From Paenibacillus sp. PL2-23 (lineage in GTDB: Bacteria; Bacillota; Bacilli; Paenibacillales; Paenibacillaceae): a DNA stretch of 64,000 nucleotides. The stretch is taken from contig NZ_CP162129.1 in the NCBI RefSeq assembly GCF_040834005.1, forward strand, positions 3,372,001 to 3,436,000, in the 5' to 3' direction. The notes below the pieces were generated by a model. That model was not told where the DNA came from, did not search any database, and saw only the letters and a list, made by a program, of their open reading frames with translations. Each line of letters starts with the position of its first letter. Position 1 is the first letter of the stretch. Positions 24,257 to 33,464 of the stretch are shown piece by piece. The position numbers were made by a program, and so were the translations under genes.

Positions 24257-25804
24257 CTATTCCACCTTTTCGACGGCTTCCGTCTCCACGGAGACCTCGC
24301 TCTGTACTCGCGGCATCGGCATTGGCAGCGGCTCAATCACTCCACCGCCGCCTGGCTCGACAGCCCCTTCCAGAATGGCATTGCCTCGCGTCTCCCACTC
24401 AGCTAGCGCTTCCTTTACTTCCTTGGTGCCGTCAAGCACAGCCTGGAACAGCTCATAGCCGACATTTTGCGCTTGCCATACGTTTGGCTTCTCGCGATAA
24501 ATTTTGTCATCGTTGTTCGAGGTTGGCGGCAATGGCTTCAGCATCGTAAATGCTTCGATATTGTACGACATCCCGCCGATCGGCTGCAGAAATTCCTTGC
24601 GCGCCACAAGCTCATAGTTGCTTCTCGCCTTCAGCTTCGCCCATTCCTTGCTATTGGAAAATTTAATGAATTCCCAAGCGTCTTTTGCGTTTTGCGCATT
24701 GGTATTAATACCCATCAGCTGGCTGAGACCGATATTGCCTCCGGATTCAGGATTCATAGGGTCGACCGGAACCGTAACGACATCCCAGTCAATCGCTTCG
24801 AAGCCTTCAATCTTGCTGGCATTGTCATTGGCGCGTCTCAGCTCATTCACATAATACGATTCCCCAATGACCATAGCCATATTGCCGCTGAGGAACAAAT
24901 CGCCGAAGAAAGGATCGTTAATCGGCTCGCCGGCAGCGTTGCGTTTCTCATACATTTGATTCATAAACTGCTGGTTGGGGATGACACCATCATTATACAG
25001 GCTGACAACCGTATCCATCGCCTGGGCCCAAGGGTCGCTGTTCACCACCATCTTCTCGCCCTTGTCATCCCATACTCGCAGCTGCAGCAGCGATGTATAA
25101 GCGTTCAACGTGCTGAAGCCATCATTCACCCAGCGGTTGAACGAGAAACCAAAGGTCGGATCTTCTTCATTAGCGTCGGCTACTTGGCGCGCTTTGTTGA
25201 ACAGATCCGTCCAGGTCATCTTGTCGGTAGGAGGCTCAACGCCTTTGTCCGTAAACAGCTTCTTGTTGTAATATAACGCAGAGGAATAGAAGGTAGGCGT
25301 TAAGGCGTACAGATTGCCGTCCCCTGCTGCCTTGATGCCTTCAATAACGGTCGGCACGTAATCGCTAATATCGAATTTATCCTTCTGAATCATAGGATCC
25401 AGAGATTGCAGCAGATTGTCTTGCGTGAAGCGGCGCAGCATATTGTAGTCCACTACCACGACGTCAACAGGATTCTGCCCCGTCATGAGCTCTTTCATCC
25501 TCTCGTAAGGGTCCGGCTGCTCAGCAGGCTCCTTGCCTGGCTCCGTCGGCTGGAAGCGCTGCTCGTCGTAGCTGATCGCTCCTACAATCTCAAATTGAAT
25601 ATTGGGATGCTGCATCTCGAACATATCGGTGTATTGCTGGCGGAAATAAGGCTCGTTGTCTGCACCGCCGTACAGCACGCCGATTCGAAGCACGCGGTTT
25701 TCGGATTCGGAAGGCTCGCTTCCGCCAGTGCATCCGGACAGCAGACCTGCGAACAGCGTCAGCGTCAATCCGAACATCGACCATTTGGCAAATCGTTTAT
25801 TCAT
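24257..25804 (-). CDS. Extracellular solute-binding lipoprotein
   Basis: About 515 residues. Lipoprotein signal with lipobox LLSGC, then a type-1-like binding fold (LRIGVLYGGADNEPYFRQQY, YALTPTFYSSALYYNKKLF, GNMAMVIGESYYVNELR, YEFIKFSN-like segment DAWEFIKFSN), as in sugar and oligosaccharide importers. A Pro/Gly-rich tail follows (VEPGGGGVIEPLPMPMPRV). Unusually there is no importer permease pair; instead it is the last gene of an exporter-type operon and overlaps the second ATPase gene by eight bases, so it is co-translated. It may present a ligand to, or sense for, the FtsX-type permease. Ligand unknown. Confidence 0.8.
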   Translation of the reverse strand: MNKRFAKWSMFGLTLTLFAGLLSGCTGGSEPSESENRVLRIGVLYGGADNEPYFRQQYTDMFEMQHPNIQFEIVGAISYDEQRFQPTEPGKEPAEQPDPYERMKELMTGQNPVDVVVVDYNMLRRFTQDNLLQSLDPMIQKDKFDISDYVPTVIEGIKAAGDGNLYALTPTFYSSALYYNKKLFTDKGVEPPTDKMTWTDLFNKARQVADANEEDPTFGFSFNRWVNDGFSTLNAYTSLLQLRVWDDKGEKMVVNSDPWAQAMDTVVSLYNDGVIPNQQFMNQMYEKRNAAGEPINDPFFGDLFLSGNMAMVIGESYYVNELRRANDNASKIEGFEAIDWDVVTVPVDPMNPESGGNIGLSQLMGINTNAQNAKDAWEFIKFSNSKEWAKLKARSNYELVARKEFLQPIGGMSYNIEAFTMLKPLPPTSNNDDKIYREKPNVWQAQNVGYELFQAVLDGTKEVKEALAEWETRGNAILEGAVEPGGGGVIEPLPMPMPRVQSEVSVETEAVEKVE

Positions 25805-26693
25805 TGTCATGACCCCCTAATAATTTTGGCGCAGATATAATGATCCGCTCTCCATCGAATTCCATTGAAGCTTTGTCCTTAATGCCAAGCGTGGTTAAAT
25901 ATTCCTTGGGAACCTGCAGTCGGCCCACCTTGTCGACGACGACGTAAGCTTCATGCACCTGGCTTAGCCCACGCGCCGTCCTCTGACCGAGCTCACCTCC
26001 ATCCGTAATATTGGGATTGCGTTTAATAAATTCCGTGCTGGTCAAGCCGTCACGAATCGCGACTACGCGGTCGACCTTGCTCGCAAGCGACATATCATGC
26101 GTGACAATCACGATCGTGATGCCAAGCTCTTGGTTCAGCGTTCGGAATATGCTCATAATGAGATCGGAGGTTGCCGTATCCACGGAGCCCGTCGGCTCAT
26201 CCGCCAGCAGCAGCTTAGGACGATTCGACAGCGATATCGCAATCGCGACACGCTGCTGCTCCCCGCCTGAGAGCTGATGCAGCTTGTTGTGCATACGCTC
26301 CTTCAAGCCTACCCACTCCAGAAGCTGCTTGGCGTATCCGCGATCCACCTTGCCGGATAACATCATCGGCATCTCTACATTCTCTAACGCGGACAGATAA
26401 GGCAGCAGGTTGCGCGCATTGTTCTGCCAGATGAAGCCAACCGTTTCGCGCTTGTACTGCACAAGCTCCTCCTCCGTAATTTTGAGAAGGTCCCATGGCC
26501 CCACCTTGACCTGGCCGGCCGAAGGCCGGTCAAGTCCCCCCAGCGTATTGAGCAGCGTCGATTTGCCGCTGCCGCTGTTGCCGATAATCGCCATCAGCTC
26601 TCCGTCCTCCACGGTTAAGTTCAGGCCTTGCAGCGCCACGACCTCCAGTTCGTCGGTCTTGTATATTTTGACTAAGCCTTCGCAGTGTATCAT
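25797..26693 (-). CDS. ABC ATPase with C-terminal AbrB-like domain
   Basis: A 298-residue ATPase of the LolD/MacB class: Walker A GNSGSGKST (residues 37-45), Q-loop IWQNNARNLLPYLS, signature LSGGEQQRVAIA, Walker B LLLADEPTGSVD, H-loop VTHD. After the ATPase core (about residue 225) comes an extra 65 residues with VVVDKVGRLQVPKEYLTTLG and MEFDGERIIISAP, which reads like a swapped-hairpin AbrB/MazE fold. It starts seven bases after the permease stop. It should power the adjoining permease; the tail may regulate or dimerise it. Confidence 0.8.
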   Translation of the reverse strand: MIHCEGLVKIYKTDELEVVALQGLNLTVEDGELMAIIGNSGSGKSTLLNTLGGLDRPSAGQVKVGPWDLLKITEEELVQYKRETVGFIWQNNARNLLPYLSALENVEMPMMLSGKVDRGYAKQLLEWVGLKERMHNKLHQLSGGEQQRVAIAISLSNRPKLLLADEPTGSVDTATSDLIMSIFRTLNQELGITIVIVTHDMSLASKVDRVVAIRDGLTSTEFIKRNPNITDGGELGQRTARGLSQVHEAYVVVDKVGRLQVPKEYLTTLGIKDKASMEFDGERIIISAPKLLGGHDNE

Positions 26694-26699
26694 GGCTTG

Positions 26700-29585
26700 C
26701 TACCTCTCCTCTCCCATCTTGACCGCCTGGTGCACCTTCAGTCTGCGGATATGCAGGAAGAGAAGCGCAGCGCCGATCAGCATCATCACGCCGACGACAG
26801 CGAACAGCTGGTTGGTGTCCCTCGCTTCGAACACAACGCGGAAGGGCGGCACCGTCTCCGCCACATTGTCCGCCGTCTGCAGGAAAGGCAGGAACAGCTT
26901 GCTGACGAGCTTGCCAATCAGAACGCCCAGCCCAATCGCAAGCCCGGCCGTGAACAGCTGCTCCAGCAGAAGCATGCCGGTCAGCTGCTTCCGGGACAAT
27001 CCCATAGCCCGCAGCACGCCAAATTGAACAACGCGTCCCGACAAGTTGAAGAACCAGTACAGAATATATCCCGCAAGCGTGATGACAACCGACACCAGGA
27101 AGCCGAGGCTCAGAATGCCGAATACGCCGCCTCGCGTCGGATGCTTGGCTTGCACAATCAGCTCGGAGCGGACGTCCTCGACGGCGGCCAGCTCGATGCC
27201 CTCCTTCTGCAGCTGCTCGACGGCAGGCGCCAGCAGCGCGTCCGGCTTCATTTTGAGCCAAACCTCGTAAGGCATAATAGGAAGCTGATCATAGACATAA
27301 TCCAGATTCGTAATAATAAATGGCGTTTTATCCGGGTATTGCGTTGGCCAATACGGCAGAATCCCAACAATCGTAAAGTCAAGCATGCCATCCGCAAAGC
27401 CGACAGATACCGTATCGCCTCCCTTCAGCTGATACCTCTCCGCCACGCCTGCCGGTATAATGGCCGCCTGCTCGTAATAGCTAAGCGCGTTCAAATACTT
27501 GTAAGGGTGAGCGGGGTAGAGATCATCCCTGAACCAGGCAACCTGCGCAAAATCAACGTTGTCGATGCCCATAATGTTGCCTTGGCCGATGGACTTGCCG
27601 GAGATGACGACATTGCCTTTTGCGGTCAGCACGCGGGCCGCCGCCTCCACGCCCTCCAGCTCGCGATAGATTTCGAACGGCGGCTCCGTATACAGAACCC
27701 GCGACGGTACACCACCGCTGCCACCGCCGCTGCCGCCTCCATTGCCGCCTCCTCCGCCCCCGCCATCTCCGCCGCCTCCATTGCCCCCGCCGTCGGGTGG
27801 CTGCTGAGGTGTCACCTCCGGCGTTCCTTGCCATACGGACTGAATAATGACATCTGATCCGTATTTATATAAGACACGCTCCGTAGAGTTCAGATCGATT
27901 GTCCTCGCCGCAGAAGCATTGTATACGCCAAGCCCAAGCGTTAGCACAAGCAGAATCATAAGCGGATAATAGCCCTTGGAGGAACGGGACAGCTGCGTCA
28001 GAGTCAGATACAGCGGCACCGGAAGGAACTTGCGTCCCAGCCAGTTGAACAGCTTCAGCAGCCACGGGAACAGCCGCAGGAAGAACAAGCCCAGCGCGAA
28101 GATCGACAGCGCCGGCACAAAAAACAGGAACGGCTGCACGTTCAGCTGATCCGTCGTCATACCGGTCTGGAAGGTCAGCATCTGGCGCTCATTGAACATA
28201 TACCAGCCGTATCCGGCAGCGCACAGCAGCAGCACATCGATGAACCACCGCTGCCACAGCGGCTTGCGGTCGGAGCGCGCAAGCTCCTGCTTGTAGCTGA
28301 CAATAGACGATCTTGCGTAGATGACGGCTGGAATGACTGTCGCCAAGATCGCCAGCAGGACAGCGCTGCCTCCCGCGATAATCGCCTCCATAGAGAAGCC
28401 CACCGGTATCGACTTCCGGTTGACAAAGGACAGGAAGCCGTCGGCGGAGCCGATGCTCTTGGCCATAAACCAGCCGATGAACGGTCCGGCAGCCAGTGCG
28501 AGGATGCCCAGCAGCAAGCCCTCCAGCAAATAGATCCATATAATTTGCTTGGTGCCCGCTCCGCGGCTGCGCAGAACGGCAATGTCGCTCCTCTGCTTGT
28601 CAAGCGACTGCCTCGCGTTCATCGCGATGAAATAGAACACCATCGCGATCATTGGCGCCGCCAGCGTGAAGAGCAGCGTCTGCAACTGCAGGCTTTGCCT
28701 GCGGAATTCCTTCAGCGTATCCGCAAAGGAAATTTCAACACGCGTATCCTTGAGGCGCTGGTACAGCTCAATATCCAGCCGGTTCAGCGCGCGCCCCAGC
28801 GGCGTCAGCTGGCTCGTCTGAATGTCCGACAAATCGAAGGCGTAGTACCAGCCCGCATTGTGCATCGGTATTTGGTAATGCTCCAGGAGCACCTTCTGGA
28901 AGGCCTGCTCGCTGATCTGCAGCGTGCCAAGGAGGCTCTCCAGCCCCTGATACCAATACGGGTCCCCTGCATATACGGGATTTACGGCGCCAACGATCTG
29001 GACGCGCAGCGTCAGGTTTAATCCCCCGTACACGGGGTATTCGAATATATCGCCGATATGAACGTCGTTGCGGAACATCGCTTCCTCGAACATAACGGCC
29101 TCGATCAGCTCCGTCTGGCCTTCGCCTTCCGTGAACCATTGCCCTTGGGCAAGCTCCGTATGGGACTGAAGGCCGGACATCGTCATGAGAGCCAGCTGCC
29201 TGGCGCGCCCCGCATCAACCTTGGCGGGGTCCTCCGCTACGATATCGGAGCTGCGAATCGAATAGCTTTTGAGATACGTATCATATGTAAATCCGATATC
29301 TTGAGGCACGTTTGTACCAATATAACGATCCAGCTCAGCAAGCGCCGCAAGGTCCGTTGTCTGGCCTCCCGTCGACTGGTATTTCATGAGCAGAGAGCCG
29401 GCGGGCATCCCTTCGCTCTTCTGCTGCAGCGAGTCGGCGACGACACGCTTAAGCGCCCCGTCGGCATACATCGGGATGCTCGTCGCGAACGCGACTGCTA
29501 AAGTAAGTCCGGCCAGCGTGCTGAAGGTGAGCCAACGCGTATTCCACATTTTGCGGAACAGAAATCGAAACAGCGGAATACCCAT
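26700..29585 (-). CDS. Large FtsX-family ABC permease
   Basis: 961 residues. TM1 is near residues 18-37, followed by an extracytoplasmic region of about 250. TM helices then cluster at about 305-430 (first FtsX block) and 450-560, a second extracytoplasmic part follows, and a final FtsX block lies at about 830-950 (FGILSLGFLVSVVITLAGYI, GVLRAMGLSRKQLTGMLLLE). The MacB-like coupling phrase AVLRSRGAGTKQII is present in the first block. A Gly-rich linker (about residues 598-630) joins the halves. This is a duplicated FtsX permease of mechanotransmission type, probably exporting peptide or lipid or acting as a sensor. Confidence 0.8.
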   Translation of the reverse strand: MGIPLFRFLFRKMWNTRWLTFSTLAGLTLAVAFATSIPMYADGALKRVVADSLQQKSEGMPAGSLLMKYQSTGGQTTDLAALAELDRYIGTNVPQDIGFTYDTYLKSYSIRSSDIVAEDPAKVDAGRARQLALMTMSGLQSHTELAQGQWFTEGEGQTELIEAVMFEEAMFRNDVHIGDIFEYPVYGGLNLTLRVQIVGAVNPVYAGDPYWYQGLESLLGTLQISEQAFQKVLLEHYQIPMHNAGWYYAFDLSDIQTSQLTPLGRALNRLDIELYQRLKDTRVEISFADTLKEFRRQSLQLQTLLFTLAAPMIAMVFYFIAMNARQSLDKQRSDIAVLRSRGAGTKQIIWIYLLEGLLLGILALAAGPFIGWFMAKSIGSADGFLSFVNRKSIPVGFSMEAIIAGGSAVLLAILATVIPAVIYARSSIVSYKQELARSDRKPLWQRWFIDVLLLCAAGYGWYMFNERQMLTFQTGMTTDQLNVQPFLFFVPALSIFALGLFFLRLFPWLLKLFNWLGRKFLPVPLYLTLTQLSRSSKGYYPLMILLVLTLGLGVYNASAARTIDLNSTERVLYKYGSDVIIQSVWQGTPEVTPQQPPDGGGNGGGGDGGGGGGGNGGGSGGGSGGVPSRVLYTEPPFEIYRELEGVEAAARVLTAKGNVVISGKSIGQGNIMGIDNVDFAQVAWFRDDLYPAHPYKYLNALSYYEQAAIIPAGVAERYQLKGGDTVSVGFADGMLDFTIVGILPYWPTQYPDKTPFIITNLDYVYDQLPIMPYEVWLKMKPDALLAPAVEQLQKEGIELAAVEDVRSELIVQAKHPTRGGVFGILSLGFLVSVVITLAGYILYWFFNLSGRVVQFGVLRAMGLSRKQLTGMLLLEQLFTAGLAIGLGVLIGKLVSKLFLPFLQTADNVAETVPPFRVVFEARDTNQLFAVVGVMMLIGAALLFLHIRRLKVHQAVKMGEER

Positions 29586-29588
29586 GGT

Positions 29589-30662
29589 TTATCGACCTAC
29601 AACTTTCTGTCCCGGCTCCAGCCCCGCCAAAATTTCGATATCGGTCGCCGTCTGCTGTCCAACCTCGACATCCACCTCGCGCTTGCCGTTTTCATCTATC
29701 ACTTGCACGTAGGTGCGCGAGCCGATGCTCCGCAGCGTGGATGGCGGAATTACAACGGCCTTTTCCGTACGCTTGGTTATAATATTAATAGCTACCGGTG
29801 TGCCCCGATGAAGACCTTCCGGGAGCTCCGCCAGCTGCACGATCATAAAGTCCTCTGGCCGCTCCGGCTTGTTCTCCCCATTTGGTTCTCCGCCGCCCCC
29901 TCCTGACGACGGCTCCGTCGACTTGATTGGAAGCTGCTTCACCTGTCCCTTGAAGCTTCCGGCATTATTAATCGTGACCACGGCCTCCATTCCGGCGGAC
30001 ACCTTGGCTAGCTCCGTTTTGGTCAGCTTGGCTGCAGGCGTCATCAACGCCGTATCCGCCACAATCGCAATAGGCGCGTACGCTTTGACCGTATCGCCCT
30101 TCTGCACGCTCAGCGACACGATTGTGCCTGAGAATGGCGCGTATATCGTCGCCTTGCTGATTTCCTCCTCCAGATCGGTCAGCTTCTGGCGCTTCTCCTC
30201 GAACGCAATCTGCTTCTCCTCGAATTCCAGCGGATCCATCTCGTCCCGGGTGCGAAGCGTTTCCTTCATGAGATTTTCTTCACGGCGAAACGCCAATCTT
30301 TCATTCCGCAGCTGCTTCTCAAGGTCATCCACGTCAAGCTCGGCGATGGGGTCACCGGCCTGCACCTGGTCGCCCGATTTCACATACACCTCTTTGATAT
30401 GCTTATCGCCCAGTGTAAAATACATCGTTTCCTCTTCCAGCGAAATCAGCTTGCCGATGACCTGCACCTTCGTCTCCAGCGTCTTCGTTGTCACCTCGTA
30501 TTCCGGCTTCTTCGAAATCTGGGGCGGCACAATTTCCGGCAGCACCTCCTCCTCCTTCTCGTCGGGCAGCAGCGCGCAGCCGCTAGTAAACGCCAGCGAG
30601 GCGCATATTGCAGCAATACAGGAATGCTTAAATAAATTTCCCGTCCACCATTTCATAGACAT
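29589..30662 (-). CDS. Membrane-fusion/adaptor lipoprotein (YknX/HlyD-like)
   Basis: About 357 residues. Lipoprotein signal peptide with lipobox TSGC, a first half-lipoyl motif (KEVYVKSGDQVQAGDPIAEL), a coiled-coil hairpin of charged residues (about 110-180), the second half-lipoyl motif (IYAPFSGTIVSLSVQKGDTV), a beta-barrel, and the end domain VVIPPSTLRSIG. It would link the exporter to the cell wall as YknX does for YknYZ. It overlaps the first ATPase gene by 35 bases; GGAGG precedes ATG 30662. Confidence 0.8.
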   Translation of the reverse strand: MSMKWWTGNLFKHSCIAAICASLAFTSGCALLPDEKEEEVLPEIVPPQISKKPEYEVTTKTLETKVQVIGKLISLEEETMYFTLGDKHIKEVYVKSGDQVQAGDPIAELDVDDLEKQLRNERLAFRREENLMKETLRTRDEMDPLEFEEKQIAFEEKRQKLTDLEEEISKATIYAPFSGTIVSLSVQKGDTVKAYAPIAIVADTALMTPAAKLTKTELAKVSAGMEAVVTINNAGSFKGQVKQLPIKSTEPSSGGGGGEPNGENKPERPEDFMIVQLAELPEGLHRGTPVAINIITKRTEKAVVIPPSTLRSIGSRTYVQVIDENGKREVDVEVGQQTATDIEILAGLEPGQKVVGR

Positions 30663-31392
30663 GGTCGGCAACCTCCAAAATCGTAGGATCATGAGTAGTC
30701 ATACATATAGAGACATGTTCAGCTTGAATGATATTTTGAAAGACTGCCATAATTTGCGCGGACATTCCGGTATCCAGCTCAGCAGTCGGCTCGTCGGCCA
30801 GCAGCAGAATCGGTTTGTGCGCAATCGCTTTGGCGATGGCGACGCGCTGCTGCTCCCCGCCCGACAGCTCGAACGGCCGATGATGCATTCGCTTCTCAAG
30901 GCCAACCAGCTCCAGACATTCCGCAACGCGGCTCTTCCATTCCGAACGAGGCGTGCCAGCCATACGAAGCGACAGCTCCACATTCTCCCAGGCTGACAAT
31001 AGGGGCATCAGAGCGAAAGCCTGAAAGATAAAGCCCATCTCCTTCCGCCGAACCATCGTTCTCTCGTCGTCGCTCATCCCGCTGAAGGCGCGATTGTTGA
31101 ACCGAATTTCGCCTTTGCTCGGCGTATCGAGTCCGCCCAGACAATTCAGCAGTGTTGTTTTACCCGAGCCCGAGCGCCCCTTGAGCATAACAAGCTGCTT
31201 CCGCTGCACCTCCATGTTGATGCCCTTCAGCACATGCAGCGTATTGCCTCCAACCTGGAACATTCGCTCCACCTGCTTCACAGTCAGCAGCGCCTCTCCG
31301 GCATCCAACCCGCTGCTGTCTCTCTCAGCGGCTGCCGGGGACTCCTCCTGCTCAGAGCTATGTCCAGACTCTATGTTTGGCGTAACAGTCAT
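30628..31392 (-). CDS. ABC ATPase, LolD/MacB type
   Basis: A 254-residue ATPase, first gene of the five-gene operon. Walker A GRSGSGKTT, signature LSGGEQQRVAIA, Walker B ILLLADEPTAELD (Ala replaces the usual Gly of EPTG), H-loop TTHD. The first 30 residues are an acidic, low-complexity extension (SGHSSEQEESPAAAERD). Two distinct ATPases in one operon suggest a heterodimer on the two-block permease. Confidence 0.85.
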   Translation of the reverse strand: MTVTPNIESGHSSEQEESPAAAERDSSGLDAGEALLTVKQVERMFQVGGNTLHVLKGINMEVQRKQLVMLKGRSGSGKTTLLNCLGGLDTPSKGEIRFNNRAFSGMSDDERTMVRRKEMGFIFQAFALMPLLSAWENVELSLRMAGTPRSEWKSRVAECLELVGLEKRMHHRPFELSGGEQQRVAIAKAIAHKPILLLADEPTAELDTGMSAQIMAVFQNIIQAEHVSICMTTHDPTILEVADHVYEMVDGKFI

Positions 31393-31529
31393 CGTATCGG
31401 TCTCTCCCCCCTGTCTATCTTCATAATTCTAATCTACATGCATAGACGTTGGATCGTTAAAAAAAGTTACGACATATTTCCTATTTCCAAAAACATTTTT
31501 TCAGCCCATATTCAGCTTGCTTACACATA

Positions 31530-31570
31530 ACGATGCCCCCGGGCAAGTCGCCTTGCTCGGGGGCATTCCA
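31530..31570 (-). terminator. Terminator of chemoreceptor gene
   Basis: GCCCCCGGGCAAG (31535-31547) pairs with CTTGCTCGGGGGC (31552-31564) just after the stop. It separates the gene from the exporter operon. Confidence 0.85.
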
Positions 31571-31573
31571 TCA

Positions 31574-33304
31574 TTAAGTATTCACTTTGAAATGCGCAAC
31601 GGCTCCGCTTAGCTGCTTGACAATATCGTCAAGCTCATGAGCCGAGGCTAGAATGTTCTCCATCAGGGCGAGCTGCTCCTCTGTAGCGGCGGCTACGCTC
31701 TCCGTCTTGCCCAGATTGGCGGCAGCAGTCGAGGCGCTTTGCTCCACAGATGCGCTCACTTCCTCCGAGCTGGCGGACATCTGCTCAGAGATGGCGGAGT
31801 TTTCCTGCAGCTGCTCGGTCATCGCCTGAACCGCCGAAGTAATGGCGTTCAGCTTCTCATACAATTCGTCTACTCGATCGTTGCCGCGCTCGACCTCAAG
31901 CAGCGTTTTGTTCATAAACGAGGAAGCGCCGGCTATTTCGTTCTGCGTCAGCGTGACGAGATCGTTGATGCTCTCTGCCGATTCCAGAGAGCCGGCGGCC
32001 AGCTTGCGAATCTCGCCCGCTACAACGGCAAAGCCGCGTCCATGCTCTCCCGCCCGAGCGGCCTCAATCGAAGCGTTAAGTGACAAGATATTGGTCTGAT
32101 TCGCGAACGCCGTAATGTTGTCAGCGATCGACCCGATCTGCTGAGATCGATTCTCCAGCATGCCGATCGTAGAGGAAAGCTTGCCGATAATGGATTTGAT
32201 CTCCTCCATCTGGGAGAGCAGTCTTTGCAGGGAAGCATGGCCCTGATCCGCCTGTGCCAAGGTAGTATGGGAATAGTCAGCCAGCTCCGATGTATTCTCC
32301 GCGATGCGCGATATCCCCACTGCCATCTCCTCGATCGCACGTGACGTCTCCTCCGAGCTTCTTGCCTGCGATTCCGAGCCGCTTGCAACTTCCTGGATAT
32401 GATTCGCCACATGCTCGGAGGCTGAGGCGGATTCCCCGGCAGCCTGCGCGAGCTGGGAAGACGATTCGCTGACCAGCTTGGTGCTGCCGACAATACCTGC
32501 GACAAGACTTGACATGCTCTGAATCATATCGTCTGTGGAACGGGCAATCAGGCCCAGCTCATCCTTGTCATATTTGCCCTCCCTAGAGGCTGTTAGGTTG
32601 CCTTCGCCTACCAGCTGCATCTTGTGAACCACCGTGCGAATGGTCCGCATCATCCGGATAATCATGATAACGACAAACAAAATCAAGGCAATGGAAACAA
32701 GGCCAATTCCGACAAAGGTTTGCGTCTGGGCTCTTTGCAAGCGTTCTTCAATTGCTTTCAACGTAGCGTGGGAATGATCAACGGCTATCCCCTCGATTTT
32801 ATCAATCGCAGCGCGGCTGGTCTGGAATACGTTGTCAAGCCGCCGATCAACAGGCTGAGACTCGTTATTCTCCGCAAGCGCAGAAGCCTCCTGGAACCAG
32901 CTCGTAAACTCCGATTCGAACAAAGAGAACAGCTCATCCGCACTTTCTCCTGATTCCGCGTGTCTACTGCTCAACATGTCAGCGGTTACACTAATACTCT
33001 TGGCTTCGGCCACTCGATCAAACGCTTGCTGATAGTTTTCAGACAAGTCCTTTAATGCCGCTTGGCGGCCTTCCGTATCAAGCAAGCCCGACTCCAGCAG
33101 CAGATACGCCACATACGCCTGATACATATCTCTATCCGCATTCAGAATGATGGTTTCGACTTGAACCATCTGATCGATAACCTTTGTTTTAACATCATCG
33201 TATACCGATTTTTGTTCATTGGTTAGATACACTCCCGTCCCCGCATAAAAAAGCAAGGGGAGCGCAGCTATTAACACCAGCTTGACTCGCAGCGACAATT
33301 TCAT
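31574..33304 (-). CDS. Methyl-accepting chemotaxis protein
   Basis: A 576-residue chemoreceptor. TM1 is about residues 8-26, an extracytoplasmic helical sensor of about 170 residues follows (helical-bundle-like), then TM2 about 197-217 and HAMP with QLVGEGNLTASREGKYDKDE. The signalling tip is NILSLNASIEAARAGEHGRG. The helical signalling arm has the Glu/Gln-rich heptads expected for methylation sites, and the end FKVNT does not carry the NWETF pentapeptide. Ligand unknown. A GAGAGGTG site precedes the ATG. It is monocistronic. Confidence 0.9.
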   Translation of the reverse strand: MKLSLRVKLVLIAALPLLFYAGTGVYLTNEQKSVYDDVKTKVIDQMVQVETIILNADRDMYQAYVAYLLLESGLLDTEGRQAALKDLSENYQQAFDRVAEAKSISVTADMLSSRHAESGESADELFSLFESEFTSWFQEASALAENNESQPVDRRLDNVFQTSRAAIDKIEGIAVDHSHATLKAIEERLQRAQTQTFVGIGLVSIALILFVVIMIIRMMRTIRTVVHKMQLVGEGNLTASREGKYDKDELGLIARSTDDMIQSMSSLVAGIVGSTKLVSESSSQLAQAAGESASASEHVANHIQEVASGSESQARSSEETSRAIEEMAVGISRIAENTSELADYSHTTLAQADQGHASLQRLLSQMEEIKSIIGKLSSTIGMLENRSQQIGSIADNITAFANQTNILSLNASIEAARAGEHGRGFAVVAGEIRKLAAGSLESAESINDLVTLTQNEIAGASSFMNKTLLEVERGNDRVDELYEKLNAITSAVQAMTEQLQENSAISEQMSASSEEVSASVEQSASTAAANLGKTESVAAATEEQLALMENILASAHELDDIVKQLSGAVAHFKVNT

Positions 33305-33410
33305 GAATGAAGCACACCTCTCGTTGTAAAATTCACCGTAATCCGTATATCGGATTTTTTAAAATTAAAAATAAGAGGATTCGACAATAAAATATTAACA
33401 AAATCAACAA

Positions 33411-33451
33411 ATAAGGAGCAGACCTCCGCTTGACGGGAGTCTGCTCCTTAA
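33411..33451 (-). terminator. Terminator of pyr operon
   Basis: AAGGAGCAGAC (33413-33423) pairs with GTCTGCTCCTT (33439-33449); the minus-strand exit is TTATTTGTTGATTTT. Confidence 0.85.
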
Positions 33452-33464
33452 CAATCTAAAGCAA

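Noticed and set aside
33347..33373. SigD promoter for the chemoreceptor gene
   Set aside because: TCCGATAT at 33347-33354 resembles the SigD minus 10, but no TAAA stands at the required 14-16 bp upstream.
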